DNA from: Rhodobacter sp. TJ_12
Lineage (GTDB): Bacteria > Pseudomonadota > Alphaproteobacteria > Rhodobacterales > Rhodobacteraceae
Length of the DNA stretch: 64,000 nucleotides
Assembly: GCF_020023995.1 (NCBI RefSeq)
Contig: NZ_NRRD01000001.1
Span: 124,001-188,000, forward strand
Direction of reading: 5' to 3'
How positions within the stretch are numbered: position 1 is the first letter of the stretch; each line of letters begins with the position of its first letter. Of this stretch, positions 38,894 to 48,270 are shown in pieces. The position numbers were made by a program, and so were the translations under genes. The notes under the pieces are model-generated. The model saw nothing but the letters and a program-made list of their open reading frames with translations. It searched no databases and was not told where the DNA came from.

Positions 38894-41800
38894 ATGGCAT
38901 CTTATCAGGCAAGGCAACGCGACCCGCTTCTGGATCAAGACACGCAAGCGGTGCTGGAACGCCGCGGGCGTGAGCTTTTGGGCGGCGGGTTTGTGGTTCT
39001 GGGCGTGATGGTGGCAATGATGCTGGCCTCTTACGCGCCCGAAGACCCCAGCTGGATGGCTGTGTCGGATGCGCCGGTACAAAACTGGCTGGGCCGGATC
39101 GGGGCCGGGATTGCCTCGCCGCTGATCGTGATCGTGGGCCGGGGCGCGTGGCTTTTGCCGATTGGCTTTGCGATCTGGGGGCTGCGCCACCTGTTGCATC
39201 GCGGCGCAGATCGCGCCATGGGCCGGATGGTTTTTCTGCCATTGGCAGTGGCGGTCGCTGCCGTTTACGCCGCGCTTTTGGTGCCTGGCGATGGGTGGCA
39301 GCAGGCCTATGGTCTGGGCGGCAATTTCGGTGACATGATCGCGGGCTCGCTTTTGGGGCTGCTGCCGGTTTCGAGCGTGATCGGGCTGAAGCTGATGACG
39401 GTTGTCATGGCGATGGCGGCCTTGGCCATGGCGCTGTTTGCGACGGGTTTCGACCGGGCCGAATTGCGTGCGGCAGGCCGGTTTTTGCTGCTTGGGGCGC
39501 TGTTGCTTTATGATATGGCGCTGCGCGCAGCGGGGCGTGGGGCCACTGCCTCGGTGCGGATGGCGCAAAGCGCCGCCGAGGCGCAACGCGCCCGCAAGGC
39601 CGCCATAGCCGAGCGCGCGGCGCGAGAAGCAGCGTTGCAGATGCAACAGGGCTGGGACATGCCCCAAGCCGCCCCTGCCGCAGCGGCGCCGCTGGTGGGC
39701 TCGCGGGTGCGCCGTGCCGCCGCGGCTGCGCCGGATTTGGGCTATGAAGATTTCACCCCGGAACCCGAACTGGTGGAACCCACGCGCGCATGGGATATGC
39801 CCGCCGAGGCCCCGCCCGAAGACCGGATCAAGGCGCGCATTCAGCAGGCAGTGAAAACCCGCAGTGCGGCGCAAGCCCCGGCAGAGCCGATGGGGCGCCC
39901 CGAACCGGTGCTAAGCGCGCCCGAACCCGCATGGCAAGAGCCGGTGGCAGAAGCCCCCGCGCCGCCGCCCGCGCCCAGCACGCCCGCCTCGGTTCTGGCG
40001 GCGGTCTCGGCACGGCTTGCGCGTGGGGCCAAAGCCGCGCCCGCGCCGGTGCTGCGGGCCGAGCCGCCGTTGCAAGCGCGCCCGCGCTTCATGCCTGGGG
40101 CCGCCCCGGCCCCCGAGCCGGTTGCGGCCGCGCCGCAAATGTCCGCGTTCGACGAGATGGAGCATAGCTTTGAGCCGGATGTGGAGGTGGATGAGGATCG
40201 CTGGGCCGCCTCGGTCCAAGCCTTTGAAGAGGGCGCGCCGGAGGCCGAGGATTTCAGCCCCGATACCCGCCATGCTTATGCGGATATGACCGAAGACGCG
40301 ATCCCGCCGATGCCCGCAACGCCCGCGCCGGTGCTGCGCCCCGCGCTGGATCGCAGCGTTGTGCCACCCGCACCCGAACGGCGCGTTGTCGCCCCGCCGC
40401 GCAAGGCGCCCGCGCCCTCCAAGCAGGCGCTGGCCGAAGCGCAGCCAAGCCTTGGCTTTGAGGCCCCAGACCTGCCCGGCTATGAAATGCCGCCGCTCAG
40501 CCTTTTGACCAACCCCAACACGATCCAGCGGCATCAATTGTCCGATGAAGCGCTGGAAGAAAATGCCCGGATGCTGGAAAGCGTGCTGGATGATTACGGG
40601 GTGAAGGGCGAGATCGTTTCGGTCCGGCCCGGTCCGGTGGTCACGATGTATGAGCTGGAACCTGCGCCGGGGCTGAAGGCGAGCCGGGTGATTGGTCTCG
40701 CCGATGATATCGCGCGGTCCATGTCGGCGCTATCGGCGCGGGTTTCCACCGTGCCGGGGCGGTCTGTCATCGGGATCGAACTGCCCAATGCACACCGGGA
40801 AAAGGTGGTGCTGCGCGAGATTTTGTCGGCGCGCGATTTTGGCGACAGCAACATGCGCCTGCCGCTGGCTTTGGGCAAAGACATCGCGGGCGAGGCGGTG
40901 GTGGCGAACCTTGCGAAAATGCCCCACCTTCTGATCGCGGGCACCACCGGGTCGGGGAAATCGGTGGCGATCAACACGATGATCCTGAGCCTGCTATACA
41001 AGCTGTCGCCCGAGGAATGCCGGTTGATCATGATCGACCCGAAGATGCTGGAGCTGTCTGTCTATGACGGCATCCCGCATCTGCTTTCGCCCGTTGTGAC
41101 CGACCCGAAAAAAGCGGTTGTCGCGCTCAAATGGGTCGTGGGCGAGATGGAAGAACGCTATCGCAAAATGTCCAAAATGGGCGTGCGCAATATCGAGGGC
41201 TACAATGGCCGCGTGCGCGAGGCGATGGCGCGCGGCGAGATGTTCAAGCGCACCGTGCAAACGGGCTTTGACGAGGAAAGCGGCGAACCCGTTTTCGAGA
41301 CCGAGGAATTCCAGCCCAGCCCCTTCCCCTATATCGTCGTCATCGTCGATGAGATGGCCGATCTGATGATGGTGGCGGGCAAGGAGATCGAGGCCTGTAT
41401 CCAGCGGCTGGCGCAAATGGCGCGCGCCTCGGGCATTCACCTGATCATGGCGACGCAGCGGCCTTCGGTCGATGTTATCACCGGCACGATCAAGGCGAAC
41501 TTCCCGACCCGGATTTCGTTCCAGGTGACCTCGAAGATCGATAGCCGCACGATCTTGGGCGAACAGGGGGCCGAGCAGCTTCTGGGCATGGGGGATATGC
41601 TTTATATGGGCGCCGGCGCGCGGATCACCCGGATTCACGGCCCGTTCGTAAGCGATGAAGAAGTTGAGGAAATCGTCAGCCATCTGAAAAGCTTTGGCCC
41701 GCCCGAATATATGTCGGGCGTGGTGGATGGCCCGGATGACGAGGTGGCCTCGGATATCGATGCGGTTCTGGGCCTTGGTGGCAATACCGATGGCGAAGAC

Positions 41801-41986
41801 GCGCTTTACGATCAGGCGGTGGCCATCGTGATCAAGGATCGCAAATGCTCCACCTCTTACATCCAGCGCAAGTTGGGCATCGGCTATAACAAGGCTGCGC
41901 GTCTGGTCGAGCAGATGGAAGATCAGGGCGTGGTGACCGCCGCCAACCATGTCGGCAAACGCGAGATTTTGGTGCCCGAGCAGTAA
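38894..41986 (+). CDS. ftsK: DNA translocase FtsK
   Basis: The 1030-residue septal translocase has four membrane helices in about residues 30-190, then a long Pro/Ala-rich linker to about 530. The motor domain has the Walker A GTTGSGKS at 683-690, Walker [13 protein letters not shown], and [13 protein letters not shown]. The C-terminal gamma winged helix ([27 protein letters not shown]) should read KOPS sites. It couples chromosome segregation to division. Confidence 0.97.
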   Translation: MASYQARQRDPLLDQDTQAVLERRGRELLGGGFVVLGVMVAMMLASYAPEDPSWMAVSDAPVQNWLGRIGAGIASPLIVIVGRGAWLLPIGFAIWGLRHLLHRGADRAMGRMVFLPLAVAVAAVYAALLVPGDGWQQAYGLGGNFGDMIAGSLLGLLPVSSVIGLKLMTVVMAMAALAMALFATGFDRAELRAAGRFLLLGALLLYDMALRAAGRGATASVRMAQSAAEAQRARKAAIAERAAREAALQMQQGWDMPQAAPAAAAPLVGSRVRRAAAAAPDLGYEDFTPEPELVEPTRAWDMPAEAPPEDRIKARIQQAVKTRSAAQAPAEPMGRPEPVLSAPEPAWQEPVAEAPAPPPAPSTPASVLAAVSARLARGAKAAPAPVLRAEPPLQARPRFMPGAAPAPEPVAAAPQMSAFDEMEHSFEPDVEVDEDRWAASVQAFEEGAPEAEDFSPDTRHAYADMTEDAIPPMPATPAPVLRPALDRSVVPPAPERRVVAPPRKAPAPSKQALAEAQPSLGFEAPDLPGYEMPPLSLLTNPNTIQRHQLSDEALEENARMLESVLDDYGVKGEIVSVRPGPVVTMYELEPAPGLKASRVIGLADDIARSMSALSARVSTVPGRSVIGIELPNAHREKVVLREILSARDFGDSNMRLPLALGKDIAGEAVVANLAKMPHLLIAGTTGSGKSVAINTMILSLLYKLSPEECRLIMIDPKMLELSVYDGIPHLLSPVVTDPKKAVVALKWVVGEMEERYRKMSKMGVRNIEGYNGRVREAMARGEMFKRTVQTGFDEESGEPVFETEEFQPSPFPYIVVIVDEMADLMMVAGKEIEACIQRLAQMARASGIHLIMATQRPSVDVITGTIKANFPTRISFQVTSKIDSRTILGEQGAEQLLGMGDMLYMGAGARITRIHGPFVSDEEVEEIVSHLKSFGPPEYMSGVVDGPDDEVASDIDAVLGLGGNTDGEDALYDQAVAIVIKDRKCSTSYIQRKLGIGYNKAARLVEQMEDQGVVTAANHVGKREILVPEQ

Positions 41987-42019
41987 CGCCACGGCCCAGA
42001 CAGGCCAAGCGAACGTGAT

Positions 42020-42054
42020 GAAAGCCCCGTGCGACGTGATCGTGCGGGGCTTTC
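42020..42054 (+). terminator. hairpin terminator between ftsK and lolA
   Basis: Arms gaaagccccg and cggggctttc form a 10-bp perfect stem with a 15-nt loop that contains a further short repeat. There is little T tract after it, so termination may be partial. Confidence 0.7.
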
Positions 42055-42084
42055 CATTCCTGTGTGTTCGGCTAGGTTCACCGC

Positions 42085-42684
42085 ATGAAGCTTTTGCGTC
42101 TCGCCCTTGCGCCCGTCTTGTGCCTGGCCCTTGCCTCCCCGGCTTTGGCTGAAAAATTGCCGTTGTCCGCGATTTCGGCCTATCTCAACGGGCTCAACAT
42201 TGCCGAGGCAGAGTTCACGCAGGTGAATGCCGACGGCTCGAAGGCACATGGCACGCTTTACATTCAGCGCCCCGGACGGATGCGGTTTGAATATGCCGAG
42301 AGCGAGACGCTGGTTCTGGCCTCGGGCGGGCAGGTGGCGATTTTCGATCCAAAATCGAACCAAGTGGCCGAGCAATATCCGCTTAAGCGCACGCCTTTGA
42401 ACCTGATTTTGGCCGCCAATGTGGATTTGGGGCAGGCGCGCATGGTGATCGGCCATGAAGCCGAGGGGCCCGATACAGTGGTGGTCGCGCAAGACCCCGA
42501 AAACCCGGAATACGGCACGATCCGCATGGTGTTCGGGGCCGACCCGGTGGTGTTGAAGCGTTGGACCATCACCGATGGCGGCGGTCAACGCACCGCGGTG
42601 ATCCTGAACGGGTTACGCCCGGGCGTGAAGATCGGCTCGTCGAAATTCTCGATCACGATCGAGACGCAGCGGCGCAAACGCTGA
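42085..42684 (+). CDS. lolA: periplasmic lipoprotein carrier LolA
   Basis: A 199-residue periplasmic protein: signal peptide MKLLRLALAPVLCLALASPALA, then FTQVNADGSKAHGTLYIQRPGRMRFEY and DLGQARMVI, usual for alphaproteobacterial LolA. It carries lipoproteins from LolCDE to the outer membrane. It follows ftsK and ends 3 bases before the convergent transglycosylase-like gene. Confidence 0.92.
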   Translation: MKLLRLALAPVLCLALASPALAEKLPLSAISAYLNGLNIAEAEFTQVNADGSKAHGTLYIQRPGRMRFEYAESETLVLASGGQVAIFDPKSNQVAEQYPLKRTPLNLILAANVDLGQARMVIGHEAEGPDTVVVAQDPENPEYGTIRMVFGADPVVLKRWTITDGGGQRTAVILNGLRPGVKIGSSKFSITIETQRRKR

Positions 42685-42687
42685 GGT

Positions 42688-43263
42688 TTAGCGCCCGCAG
42701 CGGCTAAGTTGCGCGCGATACATATCGGCGCGGGCCTGGACCCGGTCGGCCACGGCCATCAGCCAGCTTTTTCCCCGATAGCTGCCCCGCGCATAGCCCG
42801 CGCGGCCTTCGTGATAGGCAAGGTATTGCGCGCGCGCATCATATTTGGAAATGCCCAGCCGTTCGGAAGACCCGTCCATATACCAGCCCATGAAATCGGT
42901 CGCATCTTGGATCTTGGTCCGGCGTGCGCCGTAGCGGCGCGTGTCACGCTGATATTCTTCCCATGTGCCATCCAGCGCTTGGCTGAACCCTTTGGCCGAG
43001 CTTTGCCGCCCAATCGGGATCACGCCGAGCGCGTAGCGGTGCGGGGTCTTGGCATTGGCGACAAAGCGCGATTCTTGGTGGATCGTGGCCATTTGCACAT
43101 GCACCGGAATGCCCCAGCGCGCCTCGGTGCGGCGCATCGCGGAATAATACGAGGGCTTTTCACGCGCCAGAAGGCAGGCATTGTCAAGATTGCGCGGCGC
43201 TTTTGAGCCACCGCCGCAAGATCCGACGATCAGGACGGCGGCCAACAACAAGAATCTTTTCAT
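42688..43263 (-). CDS. lytic transglycosylase-like lipoprotein
   Basis: A 191-residue lipoprotein (lipobox ending at Cys16, VGSC). The mature part resembles an SLT domain: probable catalytic Glu64 in ATIHQESRF, GFSQALDGTWEEYQ, and YLAYHEGRAGYARG in place of the usual AYNxG motif. It probably cleaves or binds peptidoglycan at the outer membrane. The altered motif makes activity uncertain. Confidence 0.82.
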   Translation of the reverse strand: MKRFLLLAAVLIVGSCGGGSKAPRNLDNACLLAREKPSYYSAMRRTEARWGIPVHVQMATIHQESRFVANAKTPHRYALGVIPIGRQSSAKGFSQALDGTWEEYQRDTRRYGARRTKIQDATDFMGWYMDGSSERLGISKYDARAQYLAYHEGRAGYARGSYRGKSWLMAVADRVQARADMYRAQLSRCGR

Positions 43264-43471
43264 CGCGGATCGGGCCTGTGACTGCTCTGAAGGGGGGCCG
43301 TTTTGGCATTGTTACACCCAGTTTACGCAATTATTTCGCGCAACGAAAGAAAAACCGTGGGGGTATCGCCACACTGTTGGGCGAGATTCGACAGTCTGTT
43401 TCTTGTCAGCAGGCGGTCAAATGATGGACTCCGATGCCGACAAGTATTAGTAACCTCGGGTGGGGGATGCC

Positions 43472-43798
43472 ATGCAGACGACGCGCGCAAAATATCACCT
43501 GGGCCAGATCGTCCGGCACAAGAAACACCCGTTCCGGGGTGTTGTTTTCGATGTCGATGCGATGTTTTCCAACTCGGACGCTTGGTATGAGGCGATCCCA
43601 GAGGAAAGCCGCCCGGACAAGGATCAACCGTTCTACCATCTGCTCGCCGAGAACGAAGAAAGCTACTACGTGGCCTATGTTTCTGAGCAGAACCTTGTCG
43701 CCGATTACTCGGGCGAGCCGGTCGGCCACCCTGATTTGGATGACCTGTTTGGCGATTTTGAAGACGGGGTCTACCCGCTTCAGTTTCAGCTTAACTAA
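43472..43798 (+). CDS. hspQ: heat shock protein HspQ
   Basis: The 108-residue protein matches HspQ/YccV: YHLGQIVRHKKHPFRGVVFDVDAMF, QPFYHLLAENEESYYVAYVSEQNL. HspQ is a DNA-binding protein and Lon substrate or activator in enterobacteria. The 208-base upstream region holds no other gene; a heat-shock promoter there is plausible but I cannot place it. The start at 43472 is preceded by GGTGGGGG. Confidence 0.92.
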   Translation: MQTTRAKYHLGQIVRHKKHPFRGVVFDVDAMFSNSDAWYEAIPEESRPDKDQPFYHLLAENEESYYVAYVSEQNLVADYSGEPVGHPDLDDLFGDFEDGVYPLQFQLN

Positions 43799-43811
43799 CG
43801 GCGCTGTGCCC

Positions 43812-44309
43812 TCAATTGTTTGAGACCGGCGGCATCGGCATGCGGAACGCCAGCAAGTTGCGGCCGTTTTCGCGGTGATAGCCCAGATCTTCCACCAGAT
43901 CGTGGATCAGGAACCAGCCAAAGCCACCCTCGGGTAGGGTATGGGGCTCGGGGCGGTGCGTGTCATCGATCGAGCGGGCCAGACAGGCGGGCGGAAGTTC
44001 CACCCCATCATCGCTGATCGAGCAGCTGAGCCCGCGATGATCGCGCACCAGCGACAGCGTGATCGTTCCATGCCCGGTTTCGCCATAGCCATGCTCGACG
44101 ATATTGTTGAGCACCTCGGCCAGCACCAGTTCCAGCGTGCCCGCCTCATCGGGGGTCAATTGCCGTAAAAACCGCGCCAGTGCCGTGCGCAAAGCTGTAC
44201 GAACGGCCAAGGGCGTTGCCGCAAAGGAATGGTGAAAAATTTTCGCTTCGGGGCGGGGCGGGGCCTTGTCTAGCCCGCCGCGGCCCGGCTGCGATCCGTC
44301 AGCTAACAT
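43812..44309 (-). CDS. rbaW: RsbW-like anti-sigma/HATPase protein
   Basis: A 165-residue GHKL ATPase: the N box VLAEVLNNIVEHGYGE, the G1-like SDDGVELP and the GGFGWFLIHDLVEDLGY loop. It is probably the anti-sigma kinase of a partner switch; in R. capsulatus the rbaV-rbaW pair affects gene transfer agent production. The start at 44309 overlaps the STAS gene by 11 bases. Neither an RbaY-type phosphatase nor a sigma factor is nearby. Confidence 0.85.
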   Translation of the reverse strand: MLADGSQPGRGGLDKAPPRPEAKIFHHSFAATPLAVRTALRTALARFLRQLTPDEAGTLELVLAEVLNNIVEHGYGETGHGTITLSLVRDHRGLSCSISDDGVELPPACLARSIDDTHRPEPHTLPEGGFGWFLIHDLVEDLGYHRENGRNLLAFRMPMPPVSNN

Positions 44310-44646
44310 GGCGCAACCCCTTGCGCAGCGCTGCATCCACGTCTTCGTGCAGCGAGAAAACCGAATCCATCCGGGTCAGACGGAACACCTTTTCAACATT
44401 GGGGCGCAGCCCCGCCAACTCTAACTGCCGCTCGGGGGCGAGCGCCTTCATCACCGCGACGACGGCGCCAAGGCCGGAACTGTCAAGAAACTCGACCTCC
44501 GACATATCCAGCACAACCCGGCTGGCCGGTTGCATCGTCACCTCGCGCATCCGGTCCTTGAACCGGATTGCAATCGCGGCATCGAGCCGTTCTTCCTTGA
44601 CCGAGACCACAAGGGCCCCGCCGCGCGCTTCCGCGTAAAGATTCAT
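44299..44646 (-). CDS. rbaV: STAS-domain anti-sigma antagonist
   Basis: A 115-residue STAS protein with the phospho-acceptor motif VEFLDSSGLGAVVAVM. The serine would be phosphorylated by the partner kinase encoded downstream. ATG 44646 has a GGAGAGG site. Order and overlap match rbaV-rbaW of R. capsulatus; the symbol is given on that basis. Confidence 0.85.
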   Translation of the reverse strand: MNLYAEARGGALVVSVKEERLDAAIAIRFKDRMREVTMQPASRVVLDMSEVEFLDSSGLGAVVAVMKALAPERQLELAGLRPNVEKVFRLTRMDSVFSLHEDVDAALRKGLRHVS

Positions 44647-44731
44647 CTTGCCTCTCCGGCGTCGAAACGTTTGGCTCAGCCTAGATGTCAAAACTTACCA
44701 ATCGGTATCCGCCAGAAAGAATGAGGGGCAA

Positions 44732-45193
44732 ATGCGCGTAGATTATCCGGTTTTGGCGCAGACCATCGCGGCGCTGGTGGCGCAGGAAACCGACCCGGTC
44801 GCGTTAATGGCCACCTTGGCCTGCGAAATCCATCATGCCGATGACCGTTTCGATTGGACCGGATTTTATCGCGTGACCGCACCAGAGGTTCTGAAAATCG
44901 GCCCTTATCAGGGCGGCCATGGCTGCCTTGTCATTCCCTTTTCCCGCGGGGTTTGCGGGGCGGCAGCGCGCACGCGCACCACGCAGCTTGTGCCCGATGT
45001 CGACGCCTTTCCCGGCCATATTGCCTGCGCCAGTTCGACCCGGTCGGAACTGGTGATCCCGGTGATCGATGCGAAAGGTGTGCTGATTGGGGTTCTGGAT
45101 ATCGATTCGGATCAGCCCGATGCTTTCACCGAATCGGATGCTCGGGCGCTGGAAGCGATTCTGGCCGCAACCTTTGGGGCGGGCGCGGCTTGA
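44732..45193 (+). CDS. msrC: GAF-domain free methionine-(R)-sulfoxide reductase
   Basis: A 153-residue GAF protein. Cys65, Cys75 and Cys99 (GHGC, GVC, IAC) have the same 10- and 24-residue spacing as the catalytic cysteines of E. coli fRMsr, and DWTGFYRV, SSTRSELVIPV and GVLDIDSDQPDAF are typical. It repairs free oxidized methionine. Start 44732 follows GAGGGG. Divergent from rbaV. Confidence 0.9.
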   Translation: MRVDYPVLAQTIAALVAQETDPVALMATLACEIHHADDRFDWTGFYRVTAPEVLKIGPYQGGHGCLVIPFSRGVCGAAARTRTTQLVPDVDAFPGHIACASSTRSELVIPVIDAKGVLIGVLDIDSDQPDAFTESDARALEAILAATFGAGAA

Positions 45194-45224
45194 CCTTGTC
45201 GCCCCGCCACGCCATGCCGGGGGC

Positions 45225-45878
45225 ATGAGCGAACACGCCTATTTCCCGCCCGAGGAGCCGCCGCGCATCCTGTATGCCGATCACGAAATTCTGGTGGTCG
45301 ACAAGCAATCGGGGCTGTTGTCGGTGCCGGGTAAGGGGGCGCATAAGGCCGATTGCCTGATCGAACGGTTGCGCGGTGCCTATCCGCAGGTTTTGCTGGT
45401 GCATCGGCTTGATGCCGATACTTCGGGGGTGATGGTCTTTGCGCTGACCCCGCATGCGCAGCGCCATCTGGGGCTACAATTTGAAAACCGCCAAACCAAG
45501 AAGCACTATCTGGCGCGACTTTGGGGGCATTTGGTGCCGAAAGCCGGGCGGGTGGATTTGCCGCTTTGCGTTGATTGGCCGAACCGGCCACGCCAGCATG
45601 TGAACTATGAGATGGGCAAGCCCGCACAGACGGATTGGAAAGTGTTGCGCCATGACCCCGATGGCACAACGCGGGTCCGTCTGACGCCGCTCACCGGGCG
45701 GTCGCATCAGTTGCGGGTGCATATGCTGTCGCTCGGGCATCCGATTTTGGGCGATCCGTTTTATGCCGAGGGGCCCGCGCGCGATTATCCACGCCTGATG
45801 TTGCATGCCGAAAGCTTGCGGCTGCGCCACCCCGATGGCGGGCACCATATGACCTTTAGCGCGCCGCGCCCGTTCTAA
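45225..45878 (+). CDS. RluA-family pseudouridine synthase
   Basis: A 217-residue enzyme with the RluA signature HRLDADTSGVM (catalytic Asp63) and LTGRSHQLRVHM near the C-terminus. It lacks an S4 domain, like the RluA subgroup that modifies 23S rRNA and tRNA position 32; the exact target is not determined. Start 45225 gives MSEHAYF; it follows msrC by 31 bases. Confidence 0.88.
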   Translation: MSEHAYFPPEEPPRILYADHEILVVDKQSGLLSVPGKGAHKADCLIERLRGAYPQVLLVHRLDADTSGVMVFALTPHAQRHLGLQFENRQTKKHYLARLWGHLVPKAGRVDLPLCVDWPNRPRQHVNYEMGKPAQTDWKVLRHDPDGTTRVRLTPLTGRSHQLRVHMLSLGHPILGDPFYAEGPARDYPRLMLHAESLRLRHPDGGHHMTFSAPRPF

Positions 45879-45958
45879 GCCAGGCGTGCCGCTTCGGCGT
45901 GCATCGGGCCAAGGGCAGGACCCGGCGGCCAGACCGGCCTAGAGCAATATTGCGCGGC

Positions 45959-46990
45959 TCATATGGCCAGCTCAGCGGCGCGGGAGAGTTGCGCAACGAA
46001 GCCCCCCAATTGTTGCGCGAAGCCCGCAGGTGCAAGCCAGGTGCGGTCCATCTGTGACAGGTAGCGATGCGCGGACGTCACCCGCTCGGGCGTGGCGATC
46101 AGCGCGGCGGCCTCGTCCATGGTGTCGTAAAACAGCGGATAGGCCGCGCCCAGATATTCGACGGCGGCGGGATGGCGGTTCAGCACAATCGGCGTGGCGC
46201 GCGCAATGCATTCGATCAGCGTGTTGGAGGCCGACAGATCCCAATATTGGCAAAACACGATGCTGCTGGACAGAAGCGCGTCGTAATCGTCGTTTTCCAC
46301 CTCGTCGCGCAGCTCGACCTTATCGCTGATTGGTAGATCGCGCAGCGGGGACAGTGCATCCGTGCGCTCCAGCGCCTCCAAAACCCAAGGGCGGCGCTGC
46401 AACAGGTGGATCCGGTGAAAGCTGGGGCCAAGCGGCACTTGGTAGATCGCGCGGATGTTGCGGCCATACCAGCCGACCTGCACCACCTGCGGAAGCGGCT
46501 GCGCCAGATAGCGCGCCGGGTCGAATTGCGGGACCGCAGTTTCTGACGGGTGTTTGAGCACCAGCACTGGCACATCCAGCGTGTCGCGCAGCCAATCGCC
46601 CAGATATCGGCTCAGTGCCACCGCGCCCAGCAAATGACGCACGCTTTCACGAAACGCCGCTGTCGCCATATAGGCGGCGGGGGGTGCGGTCGGGTCCAGC
46701 CATTCGGGTAAGCACGGCGGGTGATGGAAAATTCCAACCCAAGGCGTTGTCCAGGTTTGGCGGCAATAGGCATGCTGAAAGCTGCGCTCGACAAAATCAT
46801 CCAGCAACACCGCTTCGGGGTCATGATAGGGTCGCAGCGCCGCCATCACGAAATGCCAACCAGAGCGGTGACGACAATTTTCCGGGTCGCCCATCTGCTT
46901 GAGATGCAGGGGCAATCGGAACCGGGGGGCGGGATCGGTGCCCGGCGCGGTGGGCATGTCAGTGTGGGAAAGGCCGGTTTGGGAAAGCAT
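45959..46990 (-). CDS. GT-B-type glycosyltransferase
   Basis: A 343-residue protein whose C-terminal half has the GT-B nucleotide-sugar site pattern SASNTLIECIARATPIVLNRHPAAVEYLG. The N-terminal half (HPPCLPEWLDP, LVLKHPSE) fits an acceptor domain. No membrane segment. It is the last gene of the minus-strand glycan cluster and starts 6 bases after the radical SAM gene with AAAGGA upstream. Donor and acceptor are unknown. Confidence 0.78.
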   Translation of the reverse strand: MLSQTGLSHTDMPTAPGTDPAPRFRLPLHLKQMGDPENCRHRSGWHFVMAALRPYHDPEAVLLDDFVERSFQHAYCRQTWTTPWVGIFHHPPCLPEWLDPTAPPAAYMATAAFRESVRHLLGAVALSRYLGDWLRDTLDVPVLVLKHPSETAVPQFDPARYLAQPLPQVVQVGWYGRNIRAIYQVPLGPSFHRIHLLQRRPWVLEALERTDALSPLRDLPISDKVELRDEVENDDYDALLSSSIVFCQYWDLSASNTLIECIARATPIVLNRHPAAVEYLGAAYPLFYDTMDEAAALIATPERVTSAHRYLSQMDRTWLAPAGFAQQLGGFVAQLSRAAELAI

Positions 46991-46996
46991 TGTGGT

Positions 46997-48169
46997 TCAA
47001 TCCTTTTGTCGTTCCAGCAGCGGGATCGCATGCGTTCCGGCGGCCAACTGGCCGCTATCGCGCTCGGCCTGCGATAGGTAAACCACCCCGTCGCGCCACT
47101 CCGCGGCTTCGGCGGCGGCGCGGATGCCTGCGACCCAATCTGCGCTCCATGAATAATTCGCGGCATTGCAGCCCACGCATCGCCGGTCACGCGCTTCGGA
47201 CAGGATATCAGCGCATAAATCGGACAAAAGCGGTTCGATCAGCCCGTCGCCGCTCAGCACGCGGCCCTGATGCCAGCAGGGAAAAATCCCGTAATTGGAA
47301 ATGCCCAGAAAGGTCGCGGGAATAGCGCAGCCCCCTGCCGGGCGAAACCGGCGGTGCTTGTTTTGAAACAGATCCGAAAGCTCTGTCACCAGCGCTTCAT
47401 CGTTGAAATGAATGCCTTCGGAGTGGCAGGCGTCGCGCACCCGTTCCATCTGCCGCCGAATATCGCCCGCGCTTTCGGGGGGCGGCAAAAGCGCGGCGGT
47501 TTCAGGCACCACTTCGACATGGGTGAACCCCAGATAGCTGGGCCGGCCCGCCGCGCGAATGCGCCGCCACGTCTCTTCCAAATGGGCGGCGTTTTGCGCT
47601 TGGATCACGGTATTGGTGCCCCATTGCACTTTGGAGCGGCTGAGCATTTCAACCGCGCGAAGCGTTTTGTCATAACAGCCCGGCACACCCCGGATTGCGT
47701 CATGCACCGCAGGCGGCCCATCGATTGAGAGCGTCACGCATTTAAGCCGCTCAAGCACCGCGACATGTTCGGGCTTGAGCAAAGTGCCGTTGGTGACAAG
47801 TTCAATGGCAAAGCCATGGGACAAAGCGCGGTCCAAAATATCGAGAAAGCGCGGATGGACGAAAGGTTCGCCGCCCGAAAAGCTGATCGTTTCCACCCCG
47901 ATCCGGCGCGCGTCATCAAGGATATGCCCGATCCGCTCGAACGTCATGAAGGCCTTTTCTTGCGGGCGGCGGCACATGTTGCATTTGAGGTTGCACACCT
48001 CGCTCAGGCCGATGTCGATGCGGCGATACCGGCTGGCATAAACCGGGGCGGCGCAGTCGGAGCAGGGGGCTTGCGCAAGCGCTTGTCCATGCGGAAGCGG
48101 CAGTGCAACGCCTGTGCCACAGGCGACGCAGGTGCCCTGCACCATGGGAATGCTATCGCAATCGTTCAT
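46997..48169 (-). CDS. radical SAM protein with N-terminal zinc ribbon and SPASM-like tail
   Basis: A 390-residue protein. The N-terminus has two CxxC pairs (Cys14/17, Cys36/39) typical of a zinc ribbon. The radical SAM cluster motif is Cys59-x3-Cys63-x2-Cys66, with GGE at 99-101. The C-terminal region has five or more cysteines (GGCAIP, IFPCWHQG, CVGC) as in SPASM/twitch domains that hold extra iron-sulfur clusters. Many relatives modify peptides; here the neighbours are sugar enzymes, so the substrate is unclear. The start could be 48145 instead; no strong ribosome-binding site is seen. Confidence 0.85.
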   Translation of the reverse strand: MNDCDSIPMVQGTCVACGTGVALPLPHGQALAQAPCSDCAAPVYASRYRRIDIGLSEVCNLKCNMCRRPQEKAFMTFERIGHILDDARRIGVETISFSGGEPFVHPRFLDILDRALSHGFAIELVTNGTLLKPEHVAVLERLKCVTLSIDGPPAVHDAIRGVPGCYDKTLRAVEMLSRSKVQWGTNTVIQAQNAAHLEETWRRIRAAGRPSYLGFTHVEVVPETAALLPPPESAGDIRRQMERVRDACHSEGIHFNDEALVTELSDLFQNKHRRFRPAGGCAIPATFLGISNYGIFPCWHQGRVLSGDGLIEPLLSDLCADILSEARDRRCVGCNAANYSWSADWVAGIRAAAEAAEWRDGVVYLSQAERDSGQLAAGTHAIPLLERQKD

Positions 48170-48270
48170 GCTGAACGCCAGCCCCCAAGAGCCTCAAGAA
48201 ACCGCAACCAAGCCTTGATAAATGACACTGTTACCCAAAGCTGCCCGATCCTTGCCATTCTGGCAAGGTT

